Assembly (NCBI RefSeq): GCF_017656495.1
Contig: NZ_JACDNS010000001.1
Location: forward strand, 1-64,000
Source: Thermococcus sp.
GTDB taxonomy: Archaea; Methanobacteriota_B; Thermococci; Thermococcales; Thermococcaceae
Reading direction: 5' to 3'
DNA length: 64,000 nucleotides
Shown: positions 15,636-24,810 of the stretch, in pieces
How the letters are laid out: each line of letters opens with the position of its first letter
How positions within the stretch are numbered: position 1 is the first letter of the stretch
The notes under the pieces: model-generated
Databases searched by the model: none
Seen by the model: the letters and a program-made list of their open reading frames with translations, nothing else
Told to the model about the DNA's origin: nothing
Made by a program: the position numbers and the translations under genes

Positions 15636-16247
15636 ATGTTTGCTTTTGAATGGGAAAAAGAACTCATAGCTGAATGGCTTTCTCTTGAGGGTTATTTAGT
15701 AGAAACTAATGTAACCTTAATGGGGAATAAAAAGATAGCTGATATAATTGCTGTTAGACTTGGGGAAGATAAGAGCATTGTTTGGCACATAGAAATCGGT
15801 AACTTGCTTGGGAATCTTAATAGGAATAAGGAAAAAATTGCTAACAAATTTGATGAGTATAAACTTCGGGCTATTAAACGGTACCTAAAAGAAAAGTTGC
15901 CACTCACAGGAAAGACAGAATATCGAAGAACATTCATTGCAAACTATTGCACGAGATTTAAAGAACTTAAAGATGAACTTCAAGAGATGGGAATTGAGCT
16001 GCTGTTACTTTCGGATTTGGCTAAATATGAAATCCCTGAATCAATTCGACGATGGAAAAAGAGGCAACAAATTGGGGGAGCTGTAAAGGACTGGGAAACA
16101 ATGGCACTTCCAAGGAAGTATACACTTTTAAAAGTTATTGAACTTCTAAACGACGATTTAAACCCTTATACACACTCAAAACAAAGAAATAAGTATAGGT
16201 ATTTTGTTTATCAGAAAACGCTTAACTTTAAAAGCCAGAGAAAATAA
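15636..16247 (+). CDS. Orphan protein, possible PD-(D/E)XK-like nuclease fold
   Basis: A 203-residue soluble basic protein that I do not recognise. The N-terminal half, EKELIAEWLSLEGYLVETNV then KIADIIAVRLGEDKSIVWHIEIG, has the order helix, strand, Asp, strand, Glu seen in restriction-endonuclease-like folds. The lysine that normally follows (ExK) is Gly here (EIG), so activity is doubtful. The C-terminal third is basic (RRWKKRQQIGG). AATGGTGATTTTT precedes the ATG. It has no obvious partner and is followed six bases later by a box C/D sRNA. Confidence 0.6.
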   Translation: MFAFEWEKELIAEWLSLEGYLVETNVTLMGNKKIADIIAVRLGEDKSIVWHIEIGNLLGNLNRNKEKIANKFDEYKLRAIKRYLKEKLPLTGKTEYRRTFIANYCTRFKELKDELQEMGIELLLLSDLAKYEIPESIRRWKKRQQIGGAVKDWETMALPRKYTLLKVIELLNDDLNPYTHSKQRNKYRYFVYQKTLNFKSQRK

Positions 16248-16252
16248 TAGAA

Positions 16253-16314
16253 GTAGGCGATGACGAATAGCAAGCATGCTGATTAGTGATGACGTGAACA
16301 CCCTCTGAGCCTAC
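16253..16314 (+). ncRNA. Box C/D sRNA (2'-O-methylation guide)
   Basis: A canonical archaeal C/D guide RNA of about 62 bases. The terminal stem GTAGGC/GCCTAC is perfect. Box C is GCGATGA (16257-16263), D' is CTGA (16279-16282), C' is GTGATGA (16286-16292) and D is CTGA (16305-16308). The D' guide is 15 bases (16264-16278) and the D guide exactly 12 (16293-16304). By the D+5 rule the D guide would methylate the U in target AGGGUGUUCACG and the D' guide a C in CAUGCUUGC. The targets, probably rRNA or tRNA, were not identified. Its 3' end overlaps the convergent GH130 stop codon. Confidence 0.9.
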
Positions 16315-17231
16315 TCCCAATATGCCAACCCTATGTGCCTATCAGCGCCTCCGTAATAAAGATACATTCTCCTTTCATGCTCAACTAGCCCTTCTATGAA
16401 AACAACGTTGTCTACCCAGCCTTTTATTTCCCACTCATAAGTTGGCTCCAATATTGGTTTTTCGCTTCTTGCTATCAGCTTTGTGGGGTTTTCTATGTCA
16501 AAAACAGCTATACCGGCTTTGTACTTTCTAATTCCATTTTCAAGACCAGCGCTGTTATAGATTAAAACTATTCCAAAATCCGTCATAAATGCTGGAGGTC
16601 CGGGCTCAACGAGAATATTATCGAATTTATCCTTTCTTGGAGTTAGAACTGGCTCTTCAATGTATTCCCAGTTAATTAAATCATCGGAATATGCTAGCCA
16701 GATATTTGAATCGCCGAAGTACATGATATATTTCCCTTTAAATTTTCCTGTCTTCAGCTTTTCTGGTAGAATTGCACCGCTCTTTGTCCAATTATCAGTT
16801 TGAGGAAATTCCTCAAATAAAATGCCTTTCTTCTGCCAATTCACCAAATTCTTGGATGTAGCTAAGCAGAGCTTTGCAGTCTTTCCGTCATAGCCCGTGT
16901 AGGTCATGTAGTATGTTTTCCCAACCTTTACAACTCTTGGGTCTTCTACCCCTTTTTTCTCCCAGCTGTATTCTGGTTCAATCACTGGTTCTGGATGTTT
17001 GATGAAATGAATGCCATCTTCACTGAGTGCAAGTCCTATCCTTCCAGTTATGTCATCGTCCTTGCTTTCAGCTCTGTAGAGCATCACAATGGTACTTCTT
17101 TCCTTTATCACAGCAGGATTGTAAATGTTTCTAGAATCAAAGCCCTCCTTTGAAGGAGATAGAATTGGTTCTGGGAGCTTTTTTAATGGGGGGACAGTAA
17201 CGTCTTTGTCTTGAATACTAATCTTAATCAA
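16311..17231 (-). CDS. GH130-family beta-mannoside phosphorylase/hydrolase-like protein
   Basis: A 306-residue five-bladed beta-propeller of the GH130 family. The hallmark GVEDPRV is at 94-100, and blade repeats include YYMTYTGYDG, YIMYFGDSNIWLAYSDDLINWE and YLYYGGADRHIGLAYWE. Characterised members phosphorolyse beta-1,4- or beta-1,2-mannosides to mannose-1-phosphate, or hydrolyse them. Specificity is not readable here. It starts at TTG 17231 after GAGGTGAGGAAAG and overlaps the preceding debranching-type gene by eight bases, so it is the last gene of the saccharide operon. Confidence 0.87.
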   Translation of the reverse strand: MIKISIQDKDVTVPPLKKLPEPILSPSKEGFDSRNIYNPAVIKERSTIVMLYRAESKDDDITGRIGLALSEDGIHFIKHPEPVIEPEYSWEKKGVEDPRVVKVGKTYYMTYTGYDGKTAKLCLATSKNLVNWQKKGILFEEFPQTDNWTKSGAILPEKLKTGKFKGKYIMYFGDSNIWLAYSDDLINWEYIEEPVLTPRKDKFDNILVEPGPPAFMTDFGIVLIYNSAGLENGIRKYKAGIAVFDIENPTKLIARSEKPILEPTYEWEIKGWVDNVVFIEGLVEHERRMYLYYGGADRHIGLAYWE

Positions 17232-19167
17232 CTTTCCTCACCTCAACTTCAACCGTCTCGTATTTTCTTTTAGCAATTAACTTGTATTGAACTCCTCCAA
17301 TTGTTATACTCTTTATTTCAACACTCTTGAGGCTTTTTGGGAGCTGTGGATTTGCTGGGACACCCTCTGAGGTAAGCCCAAGCATAGCTGTTAAGAATGC
17401 AAAAGGACTTGCAGCGCTCCATGCTTGAGGAACATTTGCCCGTGGAACTGACACTGGGATTTCACTCTCAACTCCACTAAAAAGCTCTGGTAACTGGTAA
17501 TTCATTAAAGTTGCAGCTTTCAAAATTCTGTCAGCCAGAAATGCCGCCTTTTCAGTTTGTCCGATCTTTGCCAATCCTAAAGCTATGAAGGCATTATCAT
17601 GAGCCCAAACGCTGCCGTTGTGATAGCTGAAAGGATTGTAAGCTTTTTCTCTTGAGCTTAAAGTCCTGATTCCCCAGCCAGAAAACATATCTTTTTCAAA
17701 CAGCCTTTCAGCAATTTCTTTTTCATGCTCTGCAATGCCTGTAAAAAGCAGATGACCAGGATTAGAAGAGATTACTTTTGAAGGTTTGTTGTCTCCGTTT
17801 AGAGCAATTGCATAAAATTTCTCTTCTTTCATCCAAAAATCTTTGTTAAATCTTCTTTTCAGCTTTTCAGCTTCTTCTCTTAGAGTAGATTCTTCAAACT
17901 CCAAAATACCAGAAAGCTCTGCCATATCTAAGAGGGCTTTATATGTATACCCCTGAACTTCAACTAATGCAATTGCAGGCTTTGTTGGTTCTCCATGTTC
18001 GTCTGGAACTCCTTCTTTTGAATCCTTCCATCCTTGGTTCATTAGGACATAAGGAGATGCATGTGAGTATCTTATGTACCCTTCTCCTTCTTCAAGCTTC
18101 ATGAAAAGCCATTCGAGTGCTTTGTTTAGGGTTCCTTTCAGTTCCTTTATTGTTTTATAGTCCTTAGTCCATTTAACATATTCACCAGCCAGAATTAAAT
18201 ACAATGGCGTTGCGTCTATGGTTCCGTAATATGAAGCGAAGGGCATTAAGCTGGCTTGAGAAAGTTCTCCGAATCTATATTCGTGGGGAATTTTCCCAGG
18301 TTCTTCAAGCGTCCTCTTGTCAAATTTCTTCCCCTGAAGTTTTGAGAGAACCCTTAGTGTCCCCTTGGCATATTCTGGAAAGTATGGTAGGAGGAACAGG
18401 GAAGTGATTATGCTATCTCTCCCAAAAAGGCACATAAAGTAGGGAATTCCGGCAAAAACTGTTAATCCGTGGTTAGTTGACACTGTTAAAGAAGCTAAAT
18501 CTCTCAGCGCACTTCTAAAAATGTTGCTTACCTTGGTATTGTTTGTAATAACTATTTCCTCAAGCTTGAAATCAAAGTCCTCCCTAATTAAGAAAGGAGG
18601 ATTTTTTATGTAGATTCTGGGGGAGAATTCAACACTGATTCTCTTTTTCCCCAATGGTTCCAAAGAAATTTCTGCTGTGAGGTAATTGCCCTTAAACTTA
18701 AATCCCTCAGTTTTAATTTCAAGCTCTCTCTTTATCCCGTCAATGCCAATGTAAGTATATTTAACTCCATTTGAGGTCTGTTCTTTGACGATTTTCCTTT
18801 CAATGGGTTTGTGAGTCCTCCTAACTTCAAATATATCTTCAAAGGGAATTTCAAATGTATATCGGAGATTCAACTTTGTGTGTTCTCTGGACATGTTGTA
18901 GAATGTTAACTCTTCTTTGTATCTCCAGCTACTCAGCAATTTTCGTTTTCTCACTAAGATTGTTGAATCTCCTATGAGTATGTGTGATACTGAAGTCTTA
19001 TGATCTGGTTCAATGTGTTTCAAACTTCTCTTTTCACGAATTTCAAGAGAGATATTTTTCACAAATCTTGTATCGAAAGCGTAGAAGCCATGATAATGTT
19101 TATTCATATTCCCCTCTTCATCAGAGAGTACAAATGCTCCATTAAATGCCAATACAACTTTAGACAT
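17224..19167 (-). CDS. Amylo-alpha-1,6-glucosidase / glycogen debranching-like (GDE_N_bis + (alpha/alpha)6)
   Basis: A 647-residue two-domain protein. The beta-rich N-terminal domain (1-190, with GFYAFDTRFVKNISLEIR at about 27-44) matches the GDE_N_bis domain of debranching-type enzymes. The rest is an (alpha/alpha)6 barrel with GIPYFMCLFGRDS (240-252), then YGTIDATPLYLIL and NGSVWAHDNAFIALGL. Relatives cleave alpha-1,6-glucosyl branches or act on related oligosaccharides. No signal peptide is visible, so it should act on imported or stored glucan. The start at 19167 follows GGATGGTGAACTG. It is co-directional with GH65 (82-base gap). Confidence 0.83.
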   Translation of the reverse strand: MSKVVLAFNGAFVLSDEEGNMNKHYHGFYAFDTRFVKNISLEIREKRSLKHIEPDHKTSVSHILIGDSTILVRKRKLLSSWRYKEELTFYNMSREHTKLNLRYTFEIPFEDIFEVRRTHKPIERKIVKEQTSNGVKYTYIGIDGIKRELEIKTEGFKFKGNYLTAEISLEPLGKKRISVEFSPRIYIKNPPFLIREDFDFKLEEIVITNNTKVSNIFRSALRDLASLTVSTNHGLTVFAGIPYFMCLFGRDSIITSLFLLPYFPEYAKGTLRVLSKLQGKKFDKRTLEEPGKIPHEYRFGELSQASLMPFASYYGTIDATPLYLILAGEYVKWTKDYKTIKELKGTLNKALEWLFMKLEEGEGYIRYSHASPYVLMNQGWKDSKEGVPDEHGEPTKPAIALVEVQGYTYKALLDMAELSGILEFEESTLREEAEKLKRRFNKDFWMKEEKFYAIALNGDNKPSKVISSNPGHLLFTGIAEHEKEIAERLFEKDMFSGWGIRTLSSREKAYNPFSYHNGSVWAHDNAFIALGLAKIGQTEKAAFLADRILKAATLMNYQLPELFSGVESEIPVSVPRANVPQAWSAASPFAFLTAMLGLTSEGVPANPQLPKSLKSVEIKSITIGGVQYKLIAKRKYETVEVEVRKVD

Positions 19168-19249
19168 CAGTTCACCATCCATGGTTTTGTGTTATTTGCC
19201 CTTTGTGCATTGGAGTTTTATAATTTTTGTCAAAAGATGCTAGAAAGAG

Positions 19250-21490
19250 TCACTTGGAAAGAACTATTTCCTCTCCATGTTTTACTACAGAATCCTTACC
19301 AAAAGCTCGGATTTTAACATCTCTGCCTTGGAGGAGCTTAACTTTTACGGTATCATTTCTGATCTCTAAGCTTAACAACGATTCTCTAAAGAAGAATTTT
19401 AGTCTTATGGCTTTCCACTTCTTTGGGAGCTTCGGATTAATTTCTATCTCTCCGTTGTGTATGTCTATTCCACAGAAACCCCTGAATATTATCTGCCATA
19501 CTCCCCCAGCAGTTGCTAGGTGGAAGCCATCTTGGGTATTCCCATAGAGGTTGTAGAGATCTATAAAGGCACATTTCATGAAGTAGTCGTAAGCTAAGTC
19601 TTCATAATCGAGCCAAGAAGCAACTATGGCATATGGAGGCATTGAAAGTGAGGAAGCATGGGTTGTTCTAATTATGTAGTAGTCGAAGTTCTTCCTTATT
19701 GTTTCAAGATCAAATTGGTCTTTAAGGAGATACTGGGCTGCTATTACATCAGCCTGCTTTATTATTTTTGTTTTTCCTAAATTTTCTTTTATCTCTTCTG
19801 GAAGTCTCTCCTCTCCAAAGTCATAGGGATCAAGGATATAATCAACTAAATCAAAATAACCATCAAATTCCTCAAAGATGCCATTTTCTTGTCTGGGTGT
19901 GTAGATTTTCTCTGCAATATTGAGCCATTTTTGGACTTCTTTTTCAGTTACATTGACTCTCTCTAGTGTCTTAATCCATTCCCCGCCAGAATTTTTGGCA
20001 ATTTCAAAATATTTGGCAGCTAAAATGAGATTGTATCTTGCCATTAAGTTTGTAAAGAAACTGTTGTTTACATGCTCGTGATACTCATCTGGCCCAATAA
20101 CTTTCTCAATAATGTAGCCTTTTTTCTCATCATACTTAACCCTACTTGCCCAGAATCTTGCTGTCTCTAGAATAATCTCAAGACCATATCTAGACATAAA
20201 TTCCTCATCACCTGTGAGTTTGTAATAGAGCTCTACTGCATACGCTATATCAGCTGTTATATGGTGCTCTTCTTCGCCTGTGTAAATCCTGACGACCTTT
20301 TTACCTGTCATATCGAGAGGTATAAGTGATGGCGTTGCTTCATAACCATCATCAGCGGATTCCCAAGGGAACTGTGCTCCCCTATACCCATTTAGCTTTG
20401 CATTCTCTCTTGCTGCATTTAGATTGTTATATCTGTACATCAGCATTTCTCTGGCTTTTTTAGGAAAGACTGCCATAAAGAATGGTAGGGCATATATCTC
20501 AGTATCCCAGAAGACGTGCCCTCTATATCCAAAGCCATGAATGCCTCTCGCTGTCAAAGAAATTCTACTATCTATGGGCATTGACTGGACCAAATGAAAA
20601 ATACTGAAGTTTAAGCCTTTTTCGGCCTCTTTATCGCCGTCAATTTCAATTTTTGCTCTCTTCCAAATTTCATCCCAATATTTTTTGTGTTCATCGTAAA
20701 GTTTGTCAAAACCTAAAGACTTAGCTTCTTGGAGTTGTTGAAAGGCACTTTCCTTCAAATTTGGAATTTCGGAAGAGAGAACGACAACATATTTGACGAA
20801 CTCATATGTTCTGTCTTTCTTAACAGTAAGCGTTAAGACTTCAGCAATCCCTTCTGCGGATTTAGTGGAGATTCTTTTGGCAGTAGTTTCACTTATTAAA
20901 GAGCTCGCTATACCAATTCTATATTTTCCATCAAGAGTCTCAACTTCAGCATAAATTCCTTCTTCTTTATCTTCCATATCTTTAACCTTAAGGTGTTTCA
21001 CCATTATTTCGTCTCTATATGATGGATTTACAACATTAGTCTTGATAGGGCTTATTACTGTCAGTATACCATCTTCGCTGACTTTTATTCTGAATTTCAG
21101 AAGAATTAAACTCTTCTTCTTTCCATGCACGAGCCTGAGGCTTTCATAATGAATTCGCCCGTTGTTCTGTGTTTTAAGATCTATCTTAGTTGTCAGAGTT
21201 GCATTTTCAATGTCCAGTTCCCTCTCATATTTCAGAAGTTTTTGGGTGCTGAGGGAGATTGGTTCTCCATTGAAAAAAATTTGCAGACCAATAACTCGTG
21301 GAGCATTTACAATTTCACGATAGAAATATGGGGTATAATCATAAACTCCAGCTACGGTTGTGCCATGAATTGTTGGTTCAAGTTCGACCTCTCCTCTGAT
21401 TCCAATGTGACCATTTCCCAAAGTTAGTATTGTCCCATAAACTGCTTCCGCTTTGGGATCATACTCTTTGAAACTGAACTGAAATTTCAT
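19250..21490 (-). CDS. GH65 disaccharide phosphorylase (kojibiose/maltose/trehalose type)
   Basis: A 746-residue cytosolic GH65 enzyme. An N-terminal beta-sandwich (about 1-260) precedes an (alpha/alpha)6 barrel with the substrate loop FWDTEIYALPFF (328-339) and the general-acid motif IGPDEYHEHVNN (465-476), where Glu469 should be the acid. A small C-terminal sheet domain follows. The family uses inverting phosphorolysis to release beta-glucose-1-phosphate from kojibiose, maltose, trehalose or nigerose. Kojibiose phosphorylase is known in Pyrococcus, but specificity cannot be read here. The beta-phosphoglucomutase gene directly upstream (three-base gap) supports phosphorolysis. GGGGGAGTAAAGC precedes the ATG. 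Confidence 0.93.
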   Translation of the reverse strand: MKFQFSFKEYDPKAEAVYGTILTLGNGHIGIRGEVELEPTIHGTTVAGVYDYTPYFYREIVNAPRVIGLQIFFNGEPISLSTQKLLKYERELDIENATLTTKIDLKTQNNGRIHYESLRLVHGKKKSLILLKFRIKVSEDGILTVISPIKTNVVNPSYRDEIMVKHLKVKDMEDKEEGIYAEVETLDGKYRIGIASSLISETTAKRISTKSAEGIAEVLTLTVKKDRTYEFVKYVVVLSSEIPNLKESAFQQLQEAKSLGFDKLYDEHKKYWDEIWKRAKIEIDGDKEAEKGLNFSIFHLVQSMPIDSRISLTARGIHGFGYRGHVFWDTEIYALPFFMAVFPKKAREMLMYRYNNLNAARENAKLNGYRGAQFPWESADDGYEATPSLIPLDMTGKKVVRIYTGEEEHHITADIAYAVELYYKLTGDEEFMSRYGLEIILETARFWASRVKYDEKKGYIIEKVIGPDEYHEHVNNSFFTNLMARYNLILAAKYFEIAKNSGGEWIKTLERVNVTEKEVQKWLNIAEKIYTPRQENGIFEEFDGYFDLVDYILDPYDFGEERLPEEIKENLGKTKIIKQADVIAAQYLLKDQFDLETIRKNFDYYIIRTTHASSLSMPPYAIVASWLDYEDLAYDYFMKCAFIDLYNLYGNTQDGFHLATAGGVWQIIFRGFCGIDIHNGEIEINPKLPKKWKAIRLKFFFRESLLSLEIRNDTVKVKLLQGRDVKIRAFGKDSVVKHGEEIVLSK

Positions 21491-21493
21491 GCT

Positions 21494-22201
21494 TTACTCC
21501 CCCTTCTTTTTTAGCAGCTCCAAAATTTTTTCCCAGTTAATCTCTTTGAAGTCCTTGAATGTTAAATCAGCATCAAGCTTTGCCTCTCTCTCATATCCGA
21601 GAGTGAAAATTCCAAGCTCTTTTGCAACCCTTACCCCAGTAGGAGAGTCTTCGACTATGATGAAAACCTCAAGTTCTGGGAATTTGGATCTAAGTTCTTG
21701 AATTGCTCGCTTGAACACGGCTTTTTTGGTAGGTGCTAGTCCACTTACATTAACGTCAAAAAGATCAAGAAGAGTTTTTTCTTCTCCATCAATATTGAGT
21801 TTAATTTTTTGAGCAAGCTTCGGTGCATTCTTTGAGGCAGAAGCCAAAGCATGCTTAACACCAGCTTTTTTTGTTTCTATGAGGAATTTTATTGCCTCAT
21901 TGTTAATGCCATATTCTCCCCTATCAAACATTTCGTTTACAAGCTTGTTTTTGAATTCAGCAAATTCATGGAGAAGTTTTTGTCTTTCTTCCACTGTGTA
22001 TGCTCCAAATCGCTCGTAGATGCCTTTCAATCTTAGAATATTGTCTGCCCCCTCATATCGCGGCTTACCGGAGACATAATTAACAAAAAAATCATGATCA
22101 AAATCTCTAACACCATAATGCTCAGCGGCTTTTTTCCAGGCCTCTTCATGAGGAGTAAAAACTAAAACTCCATCAAAATCCCAAATTATCGCTGCTTTCA
22201 C
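21494..22201 (-). CDS. pgmB: HAD-family beta-phosphoglucomutase
   Basis: A 235-residue HAD phosphatase-fold protein with the beta-phosphoglucomutase layout. The nucleophile Asp8 and acid/base Asp10 are in WDFDGVLV, matching the classic enzyme's numbering. A helical cap (about 15-95) follows, then ASASKNAPK, the core lysine in PTKKAVFKRA and the metal-binding EDSPTG. It would convert beta-glucose-1-phosphate from the adjacent GH65 enzyme to glucose-6-phosphate. The start is GTG 22201 after GGAGGGATTCTA. The short spacing on both sides indicates one transcript with the regulator and GH65. Confidence 0.85.
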   Translation of the reverse strand: MKAAIIWDFDGVLVFTPHEEAWKKAAEHYGVRDFDHDFFVNYVSGKPRYEGADNILRLKGIYERFGAYTVEERQKLLHEFAEFKNKLVNEMFDRGEYGINNEAIKFLIETKKAGVKHALASASKNAPKLAQKIKLNIDGEEKTLLDLFDVNVSGLAPTKKAVFKRAIQELRSKFPELEVFIIVEDSPTGVRVAKELGIFTLGYEREAKLDADLTFKDFKEINWEKILELLKKKGE

Positions 22202-22214
22202 TAGAATCCCTCCT

Positions 22215-23282
22215 TTATTGTTGTTTTTCGATTCTTTCTATAATGACGCGCTGAGCTTCTATGTCCTCAATTTCAGCATCAAACCCTCCAATTGTAACTT
22301 CACCTTCCTCTGTTTCAAGGACGAAATTGCTTATTATTCCGGAACGATTAACCGAGCGTGCCTTGCCTGTGAGCTTCACTGGAAATCCTTCTTTCACATC
22401 TCTTCCTTCAACAGTTACTATTGGAACATATCCCAACTTGAAGAGTGCCTCTATTTCGTCGAGCACCATAGAGAATTCTAAGAATGTCTTTGGATAAATT
22501 TCAGGGTTGTAGTCCCAAGATATGATTTCTTTAGCTTTCCTCCATAGATTATTGTGGATGTTTAACAGTCTCAGAAGTAAGTCCTTTTCTTGAATTTCAT
22601 ACCCGTAGATTTCGGAATTTGAGAGTGGTAACTTGTTTGGACTGAAAAATCTTCTTTTTGAATAAACGGCAACTGAGAGGTCTGAGATTATTAGAAGGAA
22701 GTTGCCCAACTCGGAAGTTCTAATTTTTACTTGGTTCTTAAATCTATGAAATTCTTCAAACGATTCTCTTCCGGGATACACGAGAAGATATAAGTTAACA
22801 CCCTTTTGCAGAGCGCTAAGAAGGTATGGTTTTATTTCCTTAAATACGTTATATGGTATCTCCGCTCTAATCTCAATTTCGGCAGAATTTATTGTCTCAA
22901 TAACACTTGACATTACACCTTCGAGGCTTCTTACAATTGATATATATGGCCCTTCCTCCTCTGCTCTGCTCCTAATCTTCATGAGTTCCTCTTTGAGAGT
23001 TTCTTTCAGTAAATCAAGCTTCATCTTATGAACATCAATAAGAGAAACGATGTCTGTTGCTGTGTAAATTCTCGGCCTTCCAGCTGAAGCTTTTACAAAA
23101 CCTTTTCGTATTAGGCTTTGGATTATGTTATAGAGCTGAGGTTGATGGACGTCAAGAGAATCGAGGAGTTCTTTTACAGTTGCTCCATTTTTTGTCCATA
23201 TTGTTAGGTAAACTTCGGCCTCTCTCTTTGTGAGCCCTAATTCTTGAAGTTTTTCAATGAGGGCCGCGGTTGACGTTGCCAT
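22215..23282 (-). CDS. TrmB-like sugar-responsive transcriptional regulator
   Basis: A 355-residue TrmB-family protein. The winged helix LTKREAEVYLTIWTKNGATVKELLDSL and QPQLYNIIQSLIRKGFV lies at about 14-70. A helical linker and C-terminal sugar-binding domain follow (PYNVFKEIKPYLLSALQKGV, LGNFLLIISDLSVAVYS). TrmB proteins repress or activate sugar-uptake genes depending on bound maltose, trehalose or glucose. It is divergent from the ABC importer and heads the phosphorylase operon, so it probably controls both. The ATG at 23282 follows GAGGTGGTTAAT. Confidence 0.9.
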   Translation of the reverse strand: MATSTAALIEKLQELGLTKREAEVYLTIWTKNGATVKELLDSLDVHQPQLYNIIQSLIRKGFVKASAGRPRIYTATDIVSLIDVHKMKLDLLKETLKEELMKIRSRAEEEGPYISIVRSLEGVMSSVIETINSAEIEIRAEIPYNVFKEIKPYLLSALQKGVNLYLLVYPGRESFEEFHRFKNQVKIRTSELGNFLLIISDLSVAVYSKRRFFSPNKLPLSNSEIYGYEIQEKDLLLRLLNIHNNLWRKAKEIISWDYNPEIYPKTFLEFSMVLDEIEALFKLGYVPIVTVEGRDVKEGFPVKLTGKARSVNRSGIISNFVLETEEGEVTIGGFDAEIEDIEAQRVIIERIEKQQ

Positions 23283-23317
23283 ATTAACCACCTCTCACCG
23301 CATTATATTCTGATTTT

Positions 23318-23347
23318 TTACTATTTAAATATTGTTCTAAATAATAA
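23318..23347. promoter_or_regulatory. Inverted repeat between divergent trmB-like and ABC operons
   Basis: TTACTATTTA and TAAATAATAA form an inverted repeat (9 of 10 positions) with a ten-base spacer. It covers the likely TATA (TTTAAATA) of the regulator operon and lies just upstream of the importer's TATA (TTTATATAATA, 23356-23366). This is the expected place for an operator of the TrmB-like protein. A+T-richness makes chance palindromes common, so this is a moderate call. Confidence 0.45.
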
Positions 23348-23411
23348 AGAAAAGTTTATATAATATGATTATAGTATAAAAATCTGAAGACTCCCATGTG
23401 GGGTGGGCTCT

Positions 23412-24800
23412 ATGAAAAAAGCATACAGCCTTATTCTGGTTTCAGTACTTTTAATAGCGGTAGTAGCAGCCGGATGTATAGGCGGTGGAGGAGAAACAAC
23501 TTCTCCTACACCCACAACAGTAACAACAACAAAGGTTGAAACACAGACAAAGGTTGAGACTCAAACAAAGATTCAAACTGAAACAAAGGTGCAGGAAAAG
23601 GTTTTCATAAGGTTTGCTGGTTGGAGTGCTGGAGAGACTGAGATGAAAAACTATCAAAAGATAATCAATGAATTTGAGCAAAAGTACCCAAACATCGGCG
23701 TTAAATATGAGGTTATTCCCCAGATGTTCCACGAGAATATTTTAGCATCATTTGGAGCTGGTGTTGCACCTGACGTATTCTATGTTGACAGTTCTTGGGC
23801 ACCAATCTTCATTGATAAAGGGGCATTGTACCCAATCTCAGACCTTGCTGACAAAAGCTTCATTGATCAGTTCTATCCATTCCTCTTGAAGCCATTTATG
23901 AAGGATGGAAAGCTTTACGGCCTCCCGAAGGACTGGAGCATGCTTGCGCTGTTCTACAACAAGAAACTGTTTGAACAAGCCGGTCTCACGAGGCCTCCAC
24001 AAACTTGGGAAGAACTGGAGGAGTATGCAAGAATTATTGCTGACAAAACCGGTAAACCAGGTTTAGCTATCTATTTGGGTGGATTTAACAGATATGTCCC
24101 CGTTGCGGTCAGCAATGGTGCTCCAAAGCCGTGGTTTGAGAAGCCGGAAGATGCATCATGGTTTGACAATCCGGTTGTAAAGGAAACCTTAGCATGGTAT
24201 ATCAACCTCTACAAGAAAGGCAAAATTGAGAGAGAGCAGCAAGGAAAGACACCTTATGTTGTGCAGCCAAGTGATGTTGGTGCTGGATGGCTCGGAGATG
24301 CCTTTGGACAACAACAGGTGGCCATGGTTATAAGCGGTAACTGGATGATTCCATTCCTAGCAGACCAGTTCCCGGACTTTAAGTACGGTGAGGACTGGGA
24401 TATTGCACCACTTCCGGCTGGAAAAGAAGGAAGGGTTACGATGGCGTACACTGTAATCTTGGGAATAAATGCAAAGAGCGAGCATCCAAAAGAAGCTTGG
24501 GAATTCGTTAAATATGTCGTTGGTCCAGAAGGACAAAAAGAGCTTGTTGTTAAGGCTGGTCATACACTGCCTAGCATAAAAGGCTTTGAAAACGATCCTG
24601 ATATGTGGCCGCAGCATAAGAAGACTCTTTCTTTCCTCCCAGAGTACAAAGAGCTTATAGTCTTCCTCTGGGGTCCCAAGTCAGGTGTCCTTGAAGGAAA
24701 ATTCAGTGATGCAATGGCATCTGCCATGAGAGGAGAAATAACTGTTGACGAAGCTATTGAGATCATGAAGCAAGTCGTTCAGGAAGAATTGAGCAGTTGA
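23412..24800 (+). CDS. ABC sugar transporter, substrate-binding lipoprotein
   Basis: A 462-residue extracellular solute-binding protein (MalE-like, family 1). A lipoprotein signal peptide ends in AVVAAGC (Cys22), followed by a Thr-rich linker with repeats of TKVETQ that tethers the domain to the membrane surface. The mature domain has typical blocks such as APDVFYVDSSWAPIFIDKGAL and YGLPKDWSMLALFYNKKLFEQAGL. The substrate is probably a di- or oligosaccharide given the adjoining phosphorylase operon. GTGGGGTGGGCTCT precedes the ATG. First gene of a four-gene import operon. Confidence 0.93.
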   Translation: MKKAYSLILVSVLLIAVVAAGCIGGGGETTSPTPTTVTTTKVETQTKVETQTKIQTETKVQEKVFIRFAGWSAGETEMKNYQKIINEFEQKYPNIGVKYEVIPQMFHENILASFGAGVAPDVFYVDSSWAPIFIDKGALYPISDLADKSFIDQFYPFLLKPFMKDGKLYGLPKDWSMLALFYNKKLFEQAGLTRPPQTWEELEEYARIIADKTGKPGLAIYLGGFNRYVPVAVSNGAPKPWFEKPEDASWFDNPVVKETLAWYINLYKKGKIEREQQGKTPYVVQPSDVGAGWLGDAFGQQQVAMVISGNWMIPFLADQFPDFKYGEDWDIAPLPAGKEGRVTMAYTVILGINAKSEHPKEAWEFVKYVVGPEGQKELVVKAGHTLPSIKGFENDPDMWPQHKKTLSFLPEYKELIVFLWGPKSGVLEGKFSDAMASAMRGEITVDEAIEIMKQVVQEELSS

Positions 24801-24810
24801 GGTGACTTTT

